From NCBI GenBank assembly GCA_035636095.1, contig DASPZU010000118.1:9318-73317 (forward strand): DNA of 64,000 nt, given 5' to 3'. Source of the stretch: Gp7-AA10 sp035636095 (lineage in GTDB: Bacteria; Acidobacteriota; Thermoanaerobaculia; Gp7-AA8). This document shows positions 34,006 through 42,596 of this stretch, piece by piece (positions within the stretch are counted from its first letter, which is position 1; each line of letters starts with the position of its first letter). The position numbers were made by a program, and so were the translations under genes. The notes below the pieces were generated by a model. The model had not been told where the DNA came from. It did not search any database and worked only from the letters and a program-made list of their open reading frames with translations.

Positions 34006-36933
34006 TTAGAAAGTCGCTCGAACTCCGAATCGGATCTGGCGAGGTCCGGTAAACGCGCTTCCCGCCCTGAGGAAATCGGGGTTCGGGTGCGCCGAGATGT
34101 CGACCGTGCCGACCGGGTTGACTGTTCCCGGCATTGTGACCAGCCCGCCGTCGGAAGTGCAGACGTCATCGATCTTCTTACCAGCCGGTACGATGAATCC
34201 GCCGCATGAACCGTCCTGGATGCGGTTGTAGCGTTGATCGAGGGTGATCTTCCGCTGCAGATTGAGCAGATTGAACACATCGGCGATCATGGTCAGCCGG
34301 ACGCCCGCGCCGACTTGCACCGGGTAGTCGACGTGTAGGTCAGCCTCGTAATTCGCAGGGCCACGACCTAGTGCGCCGCGCGGCGTCAGGTAGTACTCCC
34401 AGTTCCCATAGGCAAACGAATAGCCGACTGCCGTCAGCGGGGTCCCTGACGCGTAGTGCGCGCCGACGCCGACGGTAAGACCGCGTACCGGACTGCTCCC
34501 CGGGAACTGATACGAACCGTAGAACTTCAATTGATGCGTCCGATCGTTCGACAGCAGGCCATGATTGTTGACGATGAAGTCGGCGTAGTCGAACGCGGAG
34601 TTGATGTTCGGGTCGAGCTGACCAGTCGACGCCTGGAACGTGCCGTCGTAGTTGCCTTCAAGGCGCGACCACAGGTAGCTGGCGAAGAACTGGTAGTTGT
34701 TGCTAAAGCGCTTTTCTGCATGGAGCTCAACGCCCTTGAAGGTTCGCTTTGCGGGGGGCGTGACCACCGTCCCTCCGTCGTAGAAGCCCGCCTCCCGACC
34801 GATACCGCTGCCGGGGTTGGCAATAAAGTACTCGCCGGTCGCAGGGACGAGCATGTCCTCGATGACATTTCCCAGCTTGCGATACGTGCCCTGGATTCCG
34901 ACTTTGAGGTTGGAGGCGATTTCGTAGTCGTACCCAGCAAGGAGCTCGTCGATGTGCTGCCCCTTCAGTTTGGGATCAACGGCTTCGGTGCTGCCGCCGA
35001 GAACGCCCTGACGGCGCGGAGCAGCCGGGTCCTGGAGGTAGTTGGCGGGATCGGGACTGAAGTTATAGCAGAAGCAAACGATCTCGCCGCCAAATGAGCG
35101 GATGTTGATATCCATGGGGATGGACTCGTAGAAGCGTCCGTAGTTAGCGTACAACTTGCTACGGCCATTGTTCTTCACGTCCCAGATCAGTCCCAGTCGC
35201 GGCGCCCAGTTGCTGTTTAACTTGAACGCCTTGGTGTTGTTGCGTCCGATGAGCTCTTGTGATTCCCACCGAACGCCGGCGTTGACTGTGAAGTTCGAAA
35301 TGACGCGCCAGCTATCCTGAATGTAGGCCGAGGTGTTCTTGTCCTCGGGCTTCACGACCAGCGGCGCAGCGATGACCCAGGTGGAAGGCTTGCTGCGATC
35401 ATAGCCCGGCGCCAGATCATCGATGTAGTAACGGTGCCGGTAGTAGATCTGCCCACTGGATGTTTTGAGTTTGTAGATCAGCTGTCCGGCGCCACCCTGC
35501 CAGCTCTGGATGTTCGACTTGAGATCTTCGAAGTCGCCTCCGAGCTTGATGTCATGGTTCGCCAGGAACTTGCTCACATCGATCTTCCCGACGGTGCGAT
35601 TGTATTTTTCCTTGCTGAAGAAGGCGAAGCCGCCAGTCCTGACATTCGGACTGACTGACTGGTCTCGGATTTGCGGAATTTCCGTGCCCGGTCCAGACAC
35701 GCTCGATTGTTCACTGTGCCTGCCACCTTCGGCGTCGACCAGGAATGTGCTTCCGAACACGCCGTTGTAGCGCCCAAAGTAGTCTGTTCCGCCGGTCTTC
35801 AGTTCGCCTTGGAACGTTGATGGCGGGCCGGCGATGGCGAAGATCGGTCCGCTCGTCTTGGTGGGGTCGCCGATGACCGACAGCGCCAGGTTCTGACTTT
35901 CGGTCGCGCGGAACGTCAGCTTGCCGGCGTACTGCTCATTCCTGACTTTGGTGTCCAGAACTGCCCCGATCGGAAGCTGATAGTTCGGGAGACTCAGGGG
36001 AGCGTTGATACGCGTGCTGGTGTTGGTACGAGCCTGATGATCGTACGCTCCGAAGAACCAGAGGCGATCTTTGACGAAGTAACCGCCGAGATCGCCGCCC
36101 ACGTCCAGGGTTTGTTTGCTGTCACCGGCGGAGCCGTCGGTGCCAGGGCGCTGACCAAAGGTCTTGTTATCGGATCGCAACGCATGTGCCGCGTCGTAGC
36201 CGAACACATCACCGGTATACGCGTTGCCACCCGACTTGGTGACCGCGTTGATCAGGCCGCCGGTCATGCGCCCGTACTCGGCGGGCAGACCGCTGGTCAT
36301 GGTATCGACTTCCTGAATGAATTCGACAGGCGCCTGCTTACCCTGCAGGCCGCTGCGCATTTCCGTCGTATTCAGCCCGTCGATGATGTAGGCGTTTTCC
36401 GCGCCAGTCGAGCCGTATACGGTAGTTCCAACAGCGTCGGTCTGTGTGCCCGGCGCGACCTGGGCAGCGGCCACGAAGTTGCGACCGATGGGGAGGGACT
36501 GAAGCGTTTGCGAAGTGAGGTTCTGACCGCCAACTGTCGATTTGACATCCACCACCGGGGCGGCCGCCGTCACCGTGATTGTCTCCGAGACTGCTGTCGC
36601 CATCTTTACGTCGAGAGTGACGGTGTGGGCGAGTTGGACCACGATGCCCTGCTGCTGGACCGGCGAGAATCCCGTCAGCGTCGCCTTCATCGAATACACG
36701 CCCGGCGGCAGGAAACCGAAGCGGAACGTCCCGGTCGCGTCGCTGACCGATACCTTGGTTCCCTGCAGGTTTGGTGATTTGAGTTCCAGGGTGACGCCCG
36801 GAAGAGGCGTTCCCGCCTTGTCTGTAACTTTCCCCTCGATCGAGCCCGAGGTTGACGTCTGAGCGAACGCGCCCACGACGACGATCAGACTCAACACGAG
36901 CAGGAGTGCGACTTGAAACTTTTTCACAATCAT
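34006..36933 (-). CDS. TonB-dependent receptor, Oar-like (3)
   Basis: 975 residues, ATG 36933 with AGGAG 7 bp upstream. Signal peptide ending GAFAQT, carboxypeptidase-regulatory-like domain (IEGKVTDKAGTPLPGVTLEL), plug with LPIGRNFVAAAQVAPG and DGLNTTEMRSG, then a barrel ending QIRFGVRATF. It is divergent from the ribosomal gene rplU across a 338-bp gap. The terminator at 33954-33981 follows. Together with receptors 1 and 2 and the phosphatase and VWFA genes it defines an envelope-rich region. Confidence 0.92.
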   Translation of the reverse strand: MIVKKFQVALLLVLSLIVVVGAFAQTSTSGSIEGKVTDKAGTPLPGVTLELKSPNLQGTKVSVSDATGTFRFGFLPPGVYSMKATLTGFSPVQQQGIVVQLAHTVTLDVKMATAVSETITVTAAAPVVDVKSTVGGQNLTSQTLQSLPIGRNFVAAAQVAPGTQTDAVGTTVYGSTGAENAYIIDGLNTTEMRSGLQGKQAPVEFIQEVDTMTSGLPAEYGRMTGGLINAVTKSGGNAYTGDVFGYDAAHALRSDNKTFGQRPGTDGSAGDSKQTLDVGGDLGGYFVKDRLWFFGAYDHQARTNTSTRINAPLSLPNYQLPIGAVLDTKVRNEQYAGKLTFRATESQNLALSVIGDPTKTSGPIFAIAGPPSTFQGELKTGGTDYFGRYNGVFGSTFLVDAEGGRHSEQSSVSGPGTEIPQIRDQSVSPNVRTGGFAFFSKEKYNRTVGKIDVSKFLANHDIKLGGDFEDLKSNIQSWQGGAGQLIYKLKTSSGQIYYRHRYYIDDLAPGYDRSKPSTWVIAAPLVVKPEDKNTSAYIQDSWRVISNFTVNAGVRWESQELIGRNNTKAFKLNSNWAPRLGLIWDVKNNGRSKLYANYGRFYESIPMDINIRSFGGEIVCFCYNFSPDPANYLQDPAAPRRQGVLGGSTEAVDPKLKGQHIDELLAGYDYEIASNLKVGIQGTYRKLGNVIEDMLVPATGEYFIANPGSGIGREAGFYDGGTVVTPPAKRTFKGVELHAEKRFSNNYQFFASYLWSRLEGNYDGTFQASTGQLDPNINSAFDYADFIVNNHGLLSNDRTHQLKFYGSYQFPGSSPVRGLTVGVGAHYASGTPLTAVGYSFAYGNWEYYLTPRGALGRGPANYEADLHVDYPVQVGAGVRLTMIADVFNLLNLQRKITLDQRYNRIQDGSCGGFIVPAGKKIDDVCTSDGGLVTMPGTVNPVGTVDISAHPNPDFLRAGSAFTGPRQIRFGVRATF

Positions 36934-37271
36934 TCGTTTCTCCTACTTTGGTTTCGTTTGCGACAGTTTCTTGAATGAAAGTATCTGAAAAACAATTAGT
37001 CCTTGAGGGGCACCTCCTCATCATCTCGAATTGTCTGGATGGGGCTGCACACGGGCTGCCGCCCAGTGGGCCGCCTCTGCAGCGGCGAACCTTACTAATT
37101 TTCGATACTTAGCACAACTGGCACTCTTCACTCGCGACTGCCAGGTTCAAAAAACCGAAGATTGGCTACGAGGAACAGGACGTTAGTCCCATCGACGGCC
37201 TGGTGCGGAATAACCATCATTAAATCCGCGGTTTATCCGATTCCACGCCGTTTTTTCTCGGAGGTTAAACT
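36934..37271. other. 338-bp divergent intergenic region between TonB receptor 3 and rplU
   Basis: No gene is supported. It must hold the promoters of both flanking genes. For the minus strand a weak candidate is TTGTGC, 17 bases, TAAGGT, located around 37083-37111. Just before rplU, GCGGA (37205-37209) can pair with TCCGC (37225-37229), which might be part of a ribosomal-protein leader. No leader family is recognised. Confidence 0.4.
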
Positions 37272-37589
37272 GTGTTCGCCATCATTCGTTCCGGTGGAAA
37301 GCAATACCGCGTCACCAAGGGTGACCGCCTCGTCGTCGAGCGCGATGTCCTGGGCGCCGCCGACAAGGACAAAGTCACCTTCAGCGAGGTGCTGATGATC
37401 GGCGGCGACAAACCGAAGGTCGGCTCTCCGACGATCGAGGGCGCGAGCGTCGTGGCGACAGTGGTCGGGGAATCTCGCGGCAGCAAGATCGTTGTTTTCA
37501 GGAAGAAGAACCGTAAGAATCACACCAAGCGGAAACGCGGCCATCGTCAGGAGATGGTCGAGCTCCGAATCGACTCGATCAAGGGGTAA
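37272..37589 (+). CDS. rplU: 50S ribosomal protein L21 (bL21)
   Basis: 105 residues, GTG start with GGAGGT 6 bp upstream. The opening FAIIRSGGKQYRVTKGDRL and the end KNHTKRKRGHRQEMVELRI are diagnostic of L21, which binds 23S rRNA in the large subunit. The usual order rplU-rpmA-obgE is kept, with rpmA starting 3 bp after the stop. Confidence 0.98.
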   Translation: MFAIIRSGGKQYRVTKGDRLVVERDVLGAADKDKVTFSEVLMIGGDKPKVGSPTIEGASVVATVVGESRGSKIVVFRKKNRKNHTKRKRGHRQEMVELRIDSIKG

Positions 37590-37592
37590 ACC

Positions 37593-37850
37593 ATGGCTCA
37601 CAAAAAAGGACAGGGTTCATCGCGCAACGGCCGCGATTCGCAGCCCAAAATGCTCGGAGTCAAGCGCTTCGCCGGACAGTTCGTCACCGGCGGCTCGATC
37701 CTGGTCCGCCAGCGCGGAACGCGGTTCTACCCCGGCAAGAACGTCGGCATCGGTCGCGACCACACTCTCTATGCCAAGGTCGACGGAATCGTCAGCTACG
37801 ACGACAAGGGCGCGCGCGGCCGTTACGTGAGCATTACACCGGCCGAATGA
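37593..37850 (+). CDS. rpmA: 50S ribosomal protein L27 (bL27)
   Basis: 85 residues starting MAHKKGQGSSRNGRDSQPKM, the typical N-terminal extension that reaches the peptidyl-transferase centre, followed by QRGTRFYPGKNVGIGRDHTL. There is no Firmicute-type cleavable leader before the AHKKG. It is cotranscribed with rplU. A palindromic repeat starts right after its stop. Confidence 0.98.
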   Translation: MAHKKGQGSSRNGRDSQPKMLGVKRFAGQFVTGGSILVRQRGTRFYPGKNVGIGRDHTLYAKVDGIVSYDDKGARGRYVSITPAE

Positions 37851-37927
37851 CGTCATCCTGAGCCGCGCAGACGGCGAAGGATCTCGTCGGCGAGACCCTT
37901 CCCCCGCTCCGCGGGGTCAGGGTGACG
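37851..37927. repeat. Imperfect palindromic repeat, CGTCATCC family, copy 2
   Basis: It opens CGTCATCCTGAGCC directly after the rpmA stop and closes GGGTCAGGGTGACG, with the conserved CTTCCCCCGCTCCGCGGGGTCAG in the right half shared with copy 1. It separates rpmA from obgE by 97 bp in an otherwise compact operon. Confidence 0.8.
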
Positions 37928-37946
37928 AAAGAATTCAAGCTTCAAG

Positions 37947-38960
37947 ATGTTCATCGATCAGGCGACCATCCGGGTCAAAGCCGGCGACGGCGGCAACGGG
38001 TGTGTGGCCTTCCGCCGCGAAAAGTTCGTGCCCAAAGGCGGACCCTCCGGCGGTGACGGCGGCAGCGGCGGCTCGGTCTACGTCGTCGGCACCCAGCGCC
38101 TCAACACGCTCTACCACCTGCAGTTTCAACGCGATTGGCGCGCCGGCCGCGGCCAGCATGGCATGGGCTCGAACTGCTCGGGCCTTGCCGGCGATGACGT
38201 CGTCATCGAGCTGCCGATCGGCTCGGTCGTGCGCGACAAAGATACGAATGAAGTGCTGGCGGATCTCACCACCGAGGGCCAGCGCGCGCTGGTGGCGAAG
38301 GGAGGGCGGGGCGGGCTGGGGAACCAGCACTTCGCGACATCGACGCGACAGGCCCCACGCTTCGCACAGCCGGGCGATGGCGGCGAAGAGCGGCAACTCT
38401 TCATCGAGCTGAAACTCATTGCGGACGTCGGCATCGTCGGGCTTCCGAACGCCGGCAAGTCGACGCTGATCTCCGTGATCAGCGCCGCCAAGCCGAAGAT
38501 CGCCGACTATCCGTTCACGACACTCGCACCGAATCTCGGCGTCGTCAAAGCGGACGACGATCAGACGTTTGTGGTCGCCGACATTCCGGGACTCATCGAA
38601 GGCGCTCACGAAGGTCACGGCCTGGGACACGAATTTCTCCGCCATGTCGAGCGCTGCTCGCTGCTTCTACATCTGGTCGATCTGTCTGCCGACGAGCATC
38701 CTGATCAGGATGCCGCGGTCGTCGCGCGCGAGCTGGAGTTGCATTCGAAAGTCCTGGCGGGAAAGCCGCGGCTCATCTGCGGCTCGAAGCTCGATTCTGC
38801 CATTCCGGGAAATAGCGAGAAGCTCCGCGCTTACGCGCAGCGCAACGGCTACGACTACCACGAGATCTCGTCGGTCGCCGGCGACGGCGTGCGCGACCTG
38901 GTGCGCAAACTGGCAGCCATGGTCAAGCGCGAACAGGAGGCGGCTCTATCGGCGCAATGA
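37947..38960 (+). CDS. obgE: GTPase ObgE/CgtA, 50S assembly and stress GTPase
   Basis: 337 residues. The N-terminal glycine-rich Obg fold (KAGDGGNGCVAFRREKFVPK, GGDGGSGGSVYVV) occupies about residues 1-158. The G domain has GLPNAGKST (G1), DIPGLIEGAHEG (G3), and CGSKLD in the G4 position (usually NKxD). There is no C-terminal OCT extension. It overlaps nadD by ATGA. Confidence 0.97.
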   Translation: MFIDQATIRVKAGDGGNGCVAFRREKFVPKGGPSGGDGGSGGSVYVVGTQRLNTLYHLQFQRDWRAGRGQHGMGSNCSGLAGDDVVIELPIGSVVRDKDTNEVLADLTTEGQRALVAKGGRGGLGNQHFATSTRQAPRFAQPGDGGEERQLFIELKLIADVGIVGLPNAGKSTLISVISAAKPKIADYPFTTLAPNLGVVKADDDQTFVVADIPGLIEGAHEGHGLGHEFLRHVERCSLLLHLVDLSADEHPDQDAAVVARELELHSKVLAGKPRLICGSKLDSAIPGNSEKLRAYAQRNGYDYHEISSVAGDGVRDLVRKLAAMVKREQEAALSAQ

Positions 38961-39556
38961 ACATCGGCGTCTGCGGCGGAACTTTTGACCCGTTTCATCG
39001 CGGTCACCTCGAGCCGGTGCTGGCGATGCGAAGGGAGATGTCGTGGGATCGCGTGATCTATGTTCCGGCGTGGCGCCAACCGTTCAAGGTCGACCGCGAA
39101 GCATCCTCGCCATATCACCGTTTTGCGATGTCGGTGCTTGCGACGCAGAACGACGATTCGCTCTATGTTTCCCAGGTTGAGCTCGAGCGTGGCGGCATTT
39201 CGTACACGGTCGACACTTTGCAAACACTCCACACCATGTATCCCGGCGCCACCTTCGATTGGATCATCGGCGATGACAATGTCACGCAGCTCATGACCTG
39301 GAAGGATCCCGAGGGCCTCTTCAGGCTGGCGAGGTTCGTCGTCCTCGCCCGCGGCGGTCCGGCGCCCGCTCCCGAGCTCGCGAAGCGTGTCGCGGCGGGC
39401 CGAATCGTCTACGCCCACAACGAATCGGTTCTCATCTCTTCTACCGAAATTCGCAAACGGGTCCGCGCGGGCCAGTCGATCGACGCTTTTGTCGATCCGG
39501 TCGTCTCGCGCTACATTCAACATTACGGGTTGTACAAAGAGGAAAAGAAAGCTTGA
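38957..39556 (+). CDS. nadD: Nicotinate-nucleotide adenylyltransferase
   Basis: 199 residues. The enzyme adenylates nicotinate mononucleotide in NAD synthesis. The nucleotidyltransferase motif GGTFDPFHRGHLE is at residues 7-19 and the second motif ISSTEIRKRVRAGQSI near the end; WIIGDDNV and FVVLARGG are typical of NadD. It overlaps obgE (ATGA) upstream and rsfS (TTGA) downstream, a common order in many bacteria. Confidence 0.96.
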   Translation: MNIGVCGGTFDPFHRGHLEPVLAMRREMSWDRVIYVPAWRQPFKVDREASSPYHRFAMSVLATQNDDSLYVSQVELERGGISYTVDTLQTLHTMYPGATFDWIIGDDNVTQLMTWKDPEGLFRLARFVVLARGGPAPAPELAKRVAAGRIVYAHNESVLISSTEIRKRVRAGQSIDAFVDPVVSRYIQHYGLYKEEKKA

Positions 39557-39954
39557 GCGATCCCATTCAACAGCGCGTTCGTACAGCCGTTTCGGCAGCC
39601 CTCGACAAAAAAGCATTCGATCTCGATGTCCTGTTGGTCAGCGACCTGACCTCGATCGCGGACTACTTCGTACTCTGTTCGGCCAACACCGAGCGGCAGA
39701 CGCAGGCCATCGCCGACGGCGTCGTCGACAAGGTGCGACGGAATGAAGGCCTCAAACCTCTTCTGGTGGAAGGAACGACGCCCGGCCGGTGGATTCTGAT
39801 CGACTTCGGCGATTTCATCTTTCACGTCTTCACCGAAGATTGCCGTCGCTTTTATGGCCTGGAGCGCCTGTGGGGCGACGCGCCCAATGTGACTCCGGTG
39901 TTCACCGCAGTGGCAGAAGCGCCGCGGAATGCCCGCCGCAAGAAAACATCGTGA
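39553..39954 (+). CDS. rsfS: Ribosome silencing factor RsfS (YbeB/Iojap family)
   Basis: 133 residues from TTG 39553, overlapping the nadD stop. RsfS binds L14 and blocks subunit joining under starvation. The characteristic VLLVSDLTSIADYFVLCSA, then RQTQAIADGV and GRWILIDFGDFIFHVF blocks are all present. The basic tail (RNARRKKTS) extends beyond the usual end. A palindromic repeat follows the stop after 3 bp. Confidence 0.95.
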   Translation: MSDPIQQRVRTAVSAALDKKAFDLDVLLVSDLTSIADYFVLCSANTERQTQAIADGVVDKVRRNEGLKPLLVEGTTPGRWILIDFGDFIFHVFTEDCRRFYGLERLWGDAPNVTPVFTAVAEAPRNARRKKTS

Positions 39955-39957
39955 GGT

Positions 39958-40020
39958 CGTCATCCTGAGCGAAAGCGAAGGATCTCTCCGGCGAGATGCT
40001 TCGCTTCGCTCAGCATGACG
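39958..40020. repeat. Palindromic repeat, CGTCATCC family, copy 3, supplying a start codon
   Basis: CGTCATCCTGAGCGAAAGCG at the left pairs with CGCTTCGCTCAGCATGACG at the right, giving a nearly perfect hairpin with arms of about 28 bp. The last seven bases, CATGACG, contain the ATG at 40015 that can start the next gene. Confidence 0.85.
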
Positions 40021-40908
40021 TCGATGAAAGCCTTCGTTCGCACCAAGAACGCTTCGATGCGATCGCTCCTTCAGACGGTCGAGAAAGTGCTCGACCACGA
40101 CGTCAACGTCCTTCTCCTCGGTGAGTCGGGCGTCGGCAAAGACTATTTTGCGGAATCGATCCATGCCGCCGGGTCGCGGCGTGAAAGGCCGCTGGTGCGC
40201 ATCGATTGCGCTGCCATTCCCGCGGATCTCTTCGAGGCCGAGCTTTTCGGGTTCGAGAGAGGAACGTTCACCGACGCCGTGGCGCGCAAGATCGGAAAGC
40301 TCGAGATGGCGCAGGGCGGCACGATCTACTTCGACGACATCACTGCGCTGGCACCCAATCTCCAGGCGAAGCTGCTGCGCGCGATTCAGGAAAAGCGTTT
40401 CACGCGTCTCGGTGGACACCAGCCCATCGCGTTCGATTCGCGGATCATTTCGTCATCGAGCACCGCACCTGAATCCTTGCGGAACGATTTGCTCTATCGC
40501 ATCAACGTCGTGACGCTGACCATCCCGCCGCTCCGCGACCGGCCCGAGGACATCCCGCAGCTCGCGAAGAACTTCGTCGGGCGCCGAAAACGCGCGATCG
40601 GCGCCGAGGCCCTGCAGATGCTGATCGAGTATCCGTGGCCCGGCAACGTGCGGGAGCTTCGCAACGTCATCGATCGGGCCGTGCTGATCGAGGAGACCGA
40701 TGTCCTGACGCCGAAATCGCTGCCCGAATTCGCGGCCGATCCGGTCGAAAGCGCGATGCACGCACAATGGACGCTGGAGGAGCTCGAATCCCGCTACATC
40801 CGGCAGGTGCTCCGCAAAACGCGCTCGAATTACTCGCGCGCCGCCGAAATCCTCGGCATCAATCGCAAGACGCTGCTGGAGAAGCGGCGCAAGTACGGGA
40901 TCGAGTAG
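40015..40908 (+). CDS. AAA+ sigma-54-activator-type regulator with Fis-like HTH, no receiver domain
   Basis: 297 residues from ATG 40015; ATG 40024 is an alternative and neither has a clear ribosome site. Walker A GESGVGKD at residues 36-43, Walker B GGTIYFDDITAL, arginine-finger region LLYRINVVTLTIPPLRDRPEDI, the WPGNVRELRNVIDRA sensor II block, and a C-terminal Fis-type HTH (SNYSRAAEILGINRKTLLEKRRKYGIE). The sigma-54 contact loop GAFTGA is replaced by GTFTDA, which would weaken or remove sigma-54 activation, so it may act as a DNA-binding ATPase without that contact. There is no N-terminal sensory domain. Confidence 0.88.
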   Translation: MTSMKAFVRTKNASMRSLLQTVEKVLDHDVNVLLLGESGVGKDYFAESIHAAGSRRERPLVRIDCAAIPADLFEAELFGFERGTFTDAVARKIGKLEMAQGGTIYFDDITALAPNLQAKLLRAIQEKRFTRLGGHQPIAFDSRIISSSSTAPESLRNDLLYRINVVTLTIPPLRDRPEDIPQLAKNFVGRRKRAIGAEALQMLIEYPWPGNVRELRNVIDRAVLIEETDVLTPKSLPEFAADPVESAMHAQWTLEELESRYIRQVLRKTRSNYSRAAEILGINRKTLLEKRRKYGIE

Positions 40909-40910
40909 CG

Positions 40911-42557
40911 TCACTTGCGCACGGCGCGGCGCCGGGCGATACCGGTGACAACAAACAACTGTCCGGCTTTCTCAGCGTAAATGCGACCGTTGTCGTCGAT
41001 GGCAACGGGCGTGTACGCTTGGCCGAGGGCTTCTGTGAGGACGATGGCCTCGCGGATTTTTCCCTCGGCGGTGATGGCGTAGAGGAAGCCGTCTTCGGCG
41101 TTGATGTACGTGACACCGTTTCGATCGATGGCCGGACCGTTGACACACCACTCCTGATCGTTCGGATTGCGCACCTGCCACTCGACTGCTAAAGATTGAT
41201 CGAGTCGCGTGACGAAGAATCCGGCCGGATCGTTCGCTCGACGCGCATTCGAACATTGACTGGCATCGTCGCAGTACGATCGGACGTTGTAGTGGTTCTC
41301 CTTCGTCACGATCGAGTATCCCTTGACGCGCGGAAAGATGGCGGGCGTGATGTCCCATCCAAACGGATAGGAGCCGAGGTAATCGCCGGATGCGCTGAAG
41401 TGCATGAGGTGACCGCGCGCGTAGTTGTAGCGGGTGTACGCGCCGTAAAAAACGCTCCCGTCCGGCGCGATGAGCGGCGAAGAGCTGGAGTCATCGATTG
41501 CTCTGCCGCTACCCATCAGGTTGTCGGAGGGATCCACGCCTGTCATGGCTCCGTCACGGCAGCCGCCGGGAGTTCCGTTAGGCGGCAGCAGCACGTTGCA
41601 GCCGTCATTCAGTCGGTATCGAAGCGAAACGCTCCATTTCGGGGCCAGGTTCGAATCGAGCGCCACCAGGTATGCGTAGCGGCTGTTGAAATGCGCGCGG
41701 CTGATTGTGTAGATCGTTCCATCCGCTGCGATGGCCGGGGCGACATTGAGGGCCGGCCGCTGCGATCCGCACGGAAAGGTCGGCGGAAGTGCGTCCGGCC
41801 TTGGGGGCCAGGGAAGCTCGCCGTTTGAAAATACACCGAAGCAAAGCGTTGATCCGGATGGCGCATTGGGAACAAGAGCGGCGTAACCGGCGACACGCAC
41901 CGCCAAGTTCGGCTTGATGCGCGCGATCCACGCGTCGCGGATGTCGGCGGTCCACGGCTCTTCATGGTCGAGCGCGATCACATTGTAGTAAACGTTGCCG
42001 GCTGCATCAGCGACCAGGGGCCCGCTGACGAATGTGTCTTCTTGATCGGGAAGTTGGCCGCCACCCAGCCGGTCGATGATGCGTCCGGTGTTGCGATCGA
42101 CTCGCAGCACCGTTCCGTTGAAGCCGGGCATGAACAGAAATCCGTTGGCCAGGACCGGCTGAAAAACAGGCTCGAAGGTCGGACCAACTCCTCCGCCGGT
42201 GAACGGAACCGGGCTCCAATCGCTGAAGACGATCCAACGCGGCGATAGCGTCGACCCTTGCCATCGGAAGGCCTGTACACCCCACGCTTGCGTTCTCCAA
42301 TTGCCGACGGTGTAGTTGCCGCCCTTGATCTCGACGAAGACGTCATCGCCGTCGATCAGCGGAGTCGCGTAGTGGACGAAGAGGTCGTCGCCGGAATTCG
42401 CTCGCTCAATGTCGGCAAATGGATCGATCGTAATCTTCGCCACACGCACCTGCAGCGGCTGCCCGGCGACCTCGGCAGTTCCGGTATGACCCGGATCGCG
42501 CCCAAATTGGGGCCAGGCGGCGGCGAAGAGGACCGTAAGCGCGGTTGCGAAATGCAT
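40911..42557 (-). CDS. Secreted PQQ-type beta-propeller repeat protein
   Basis: 548 residues, weak signal peptide (ALTVLFAAAW) then QFGRDPGHTG, a common opening for PQQ-like propellers. Repeated blade motifs such as LFVHYATPLIDGDDVFVE, NVAPAIAADGTIYTISR, SSPLIAPDGSVFYGAY and VNGPAIDRNGVTYINAEDG-FLYAI are spaced along its length, indicating a seven- or eight-bladed propeller. No catalytic residues are apparent, so a binding or scaffold role is more likely than PQQ dehydrogenase activity. Its stop is 2 bp from the stop of the converging AAA+ gene; rlmH is divergent 39 bp from its start. Confidence 0.82.
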   Translation of the reverse strand: MHFATALTVLFAAAWPQFGRDPGHTGTAEVAGQPLQVRVAKITIDPFADIERANSGDDLFVHYATPLIDGDDVFVEIKGGNYTVGNWRTQAWGVQAFRWQGSTLSPRWIVFSDWSPVPFTGGGVGPTFEPVFQPVLANGFLFMPGFNGTVLRVDRNTGRIIDRLGGGQLPDQEDTFVSGPLVADAAGNVYYNVIALDHEEPWTADIRDAWIARIKPNLAVRVAGYAALVPNAPSGSTLCFGVFSNGELPWPPRPDALPPTFPCGSQRPALNVAPAIAADGTIYTISRAHFNSRYAYLVALDSNLAPKWSVSLRYRLNDGCNVLLPPNGTPGGCRDGAMTGVDPSDNLMGSGRAIDDSSSSPLIAPDGSVFYGAYTRYNYARGHLMHFSASGDYLGSYPFGWDITPAIFPRVKGYSIVTKENHYNVRSYCDDASQCSNARRANDPAGFFVTRLDQSLAVEWQVRNPNDQEWCVNGPAIDRNGVTYINAEDGFLYAITAEGKIREAIVLTEALGQAYTPVAIDDNGRIYAEKAGQLFVVTGIARRRAVRK

Positions 42558-42596
42558 CGCTGAATGCTACTGAAGTGCCTACCCTAGGCACGCAGA

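Noticed and set aside
40911..42557. PQQ-dependent dehydrogenase
   Set aside because: Propeller blades are present but no catalytic or PQQ/calcium-binding residues could be recognised.
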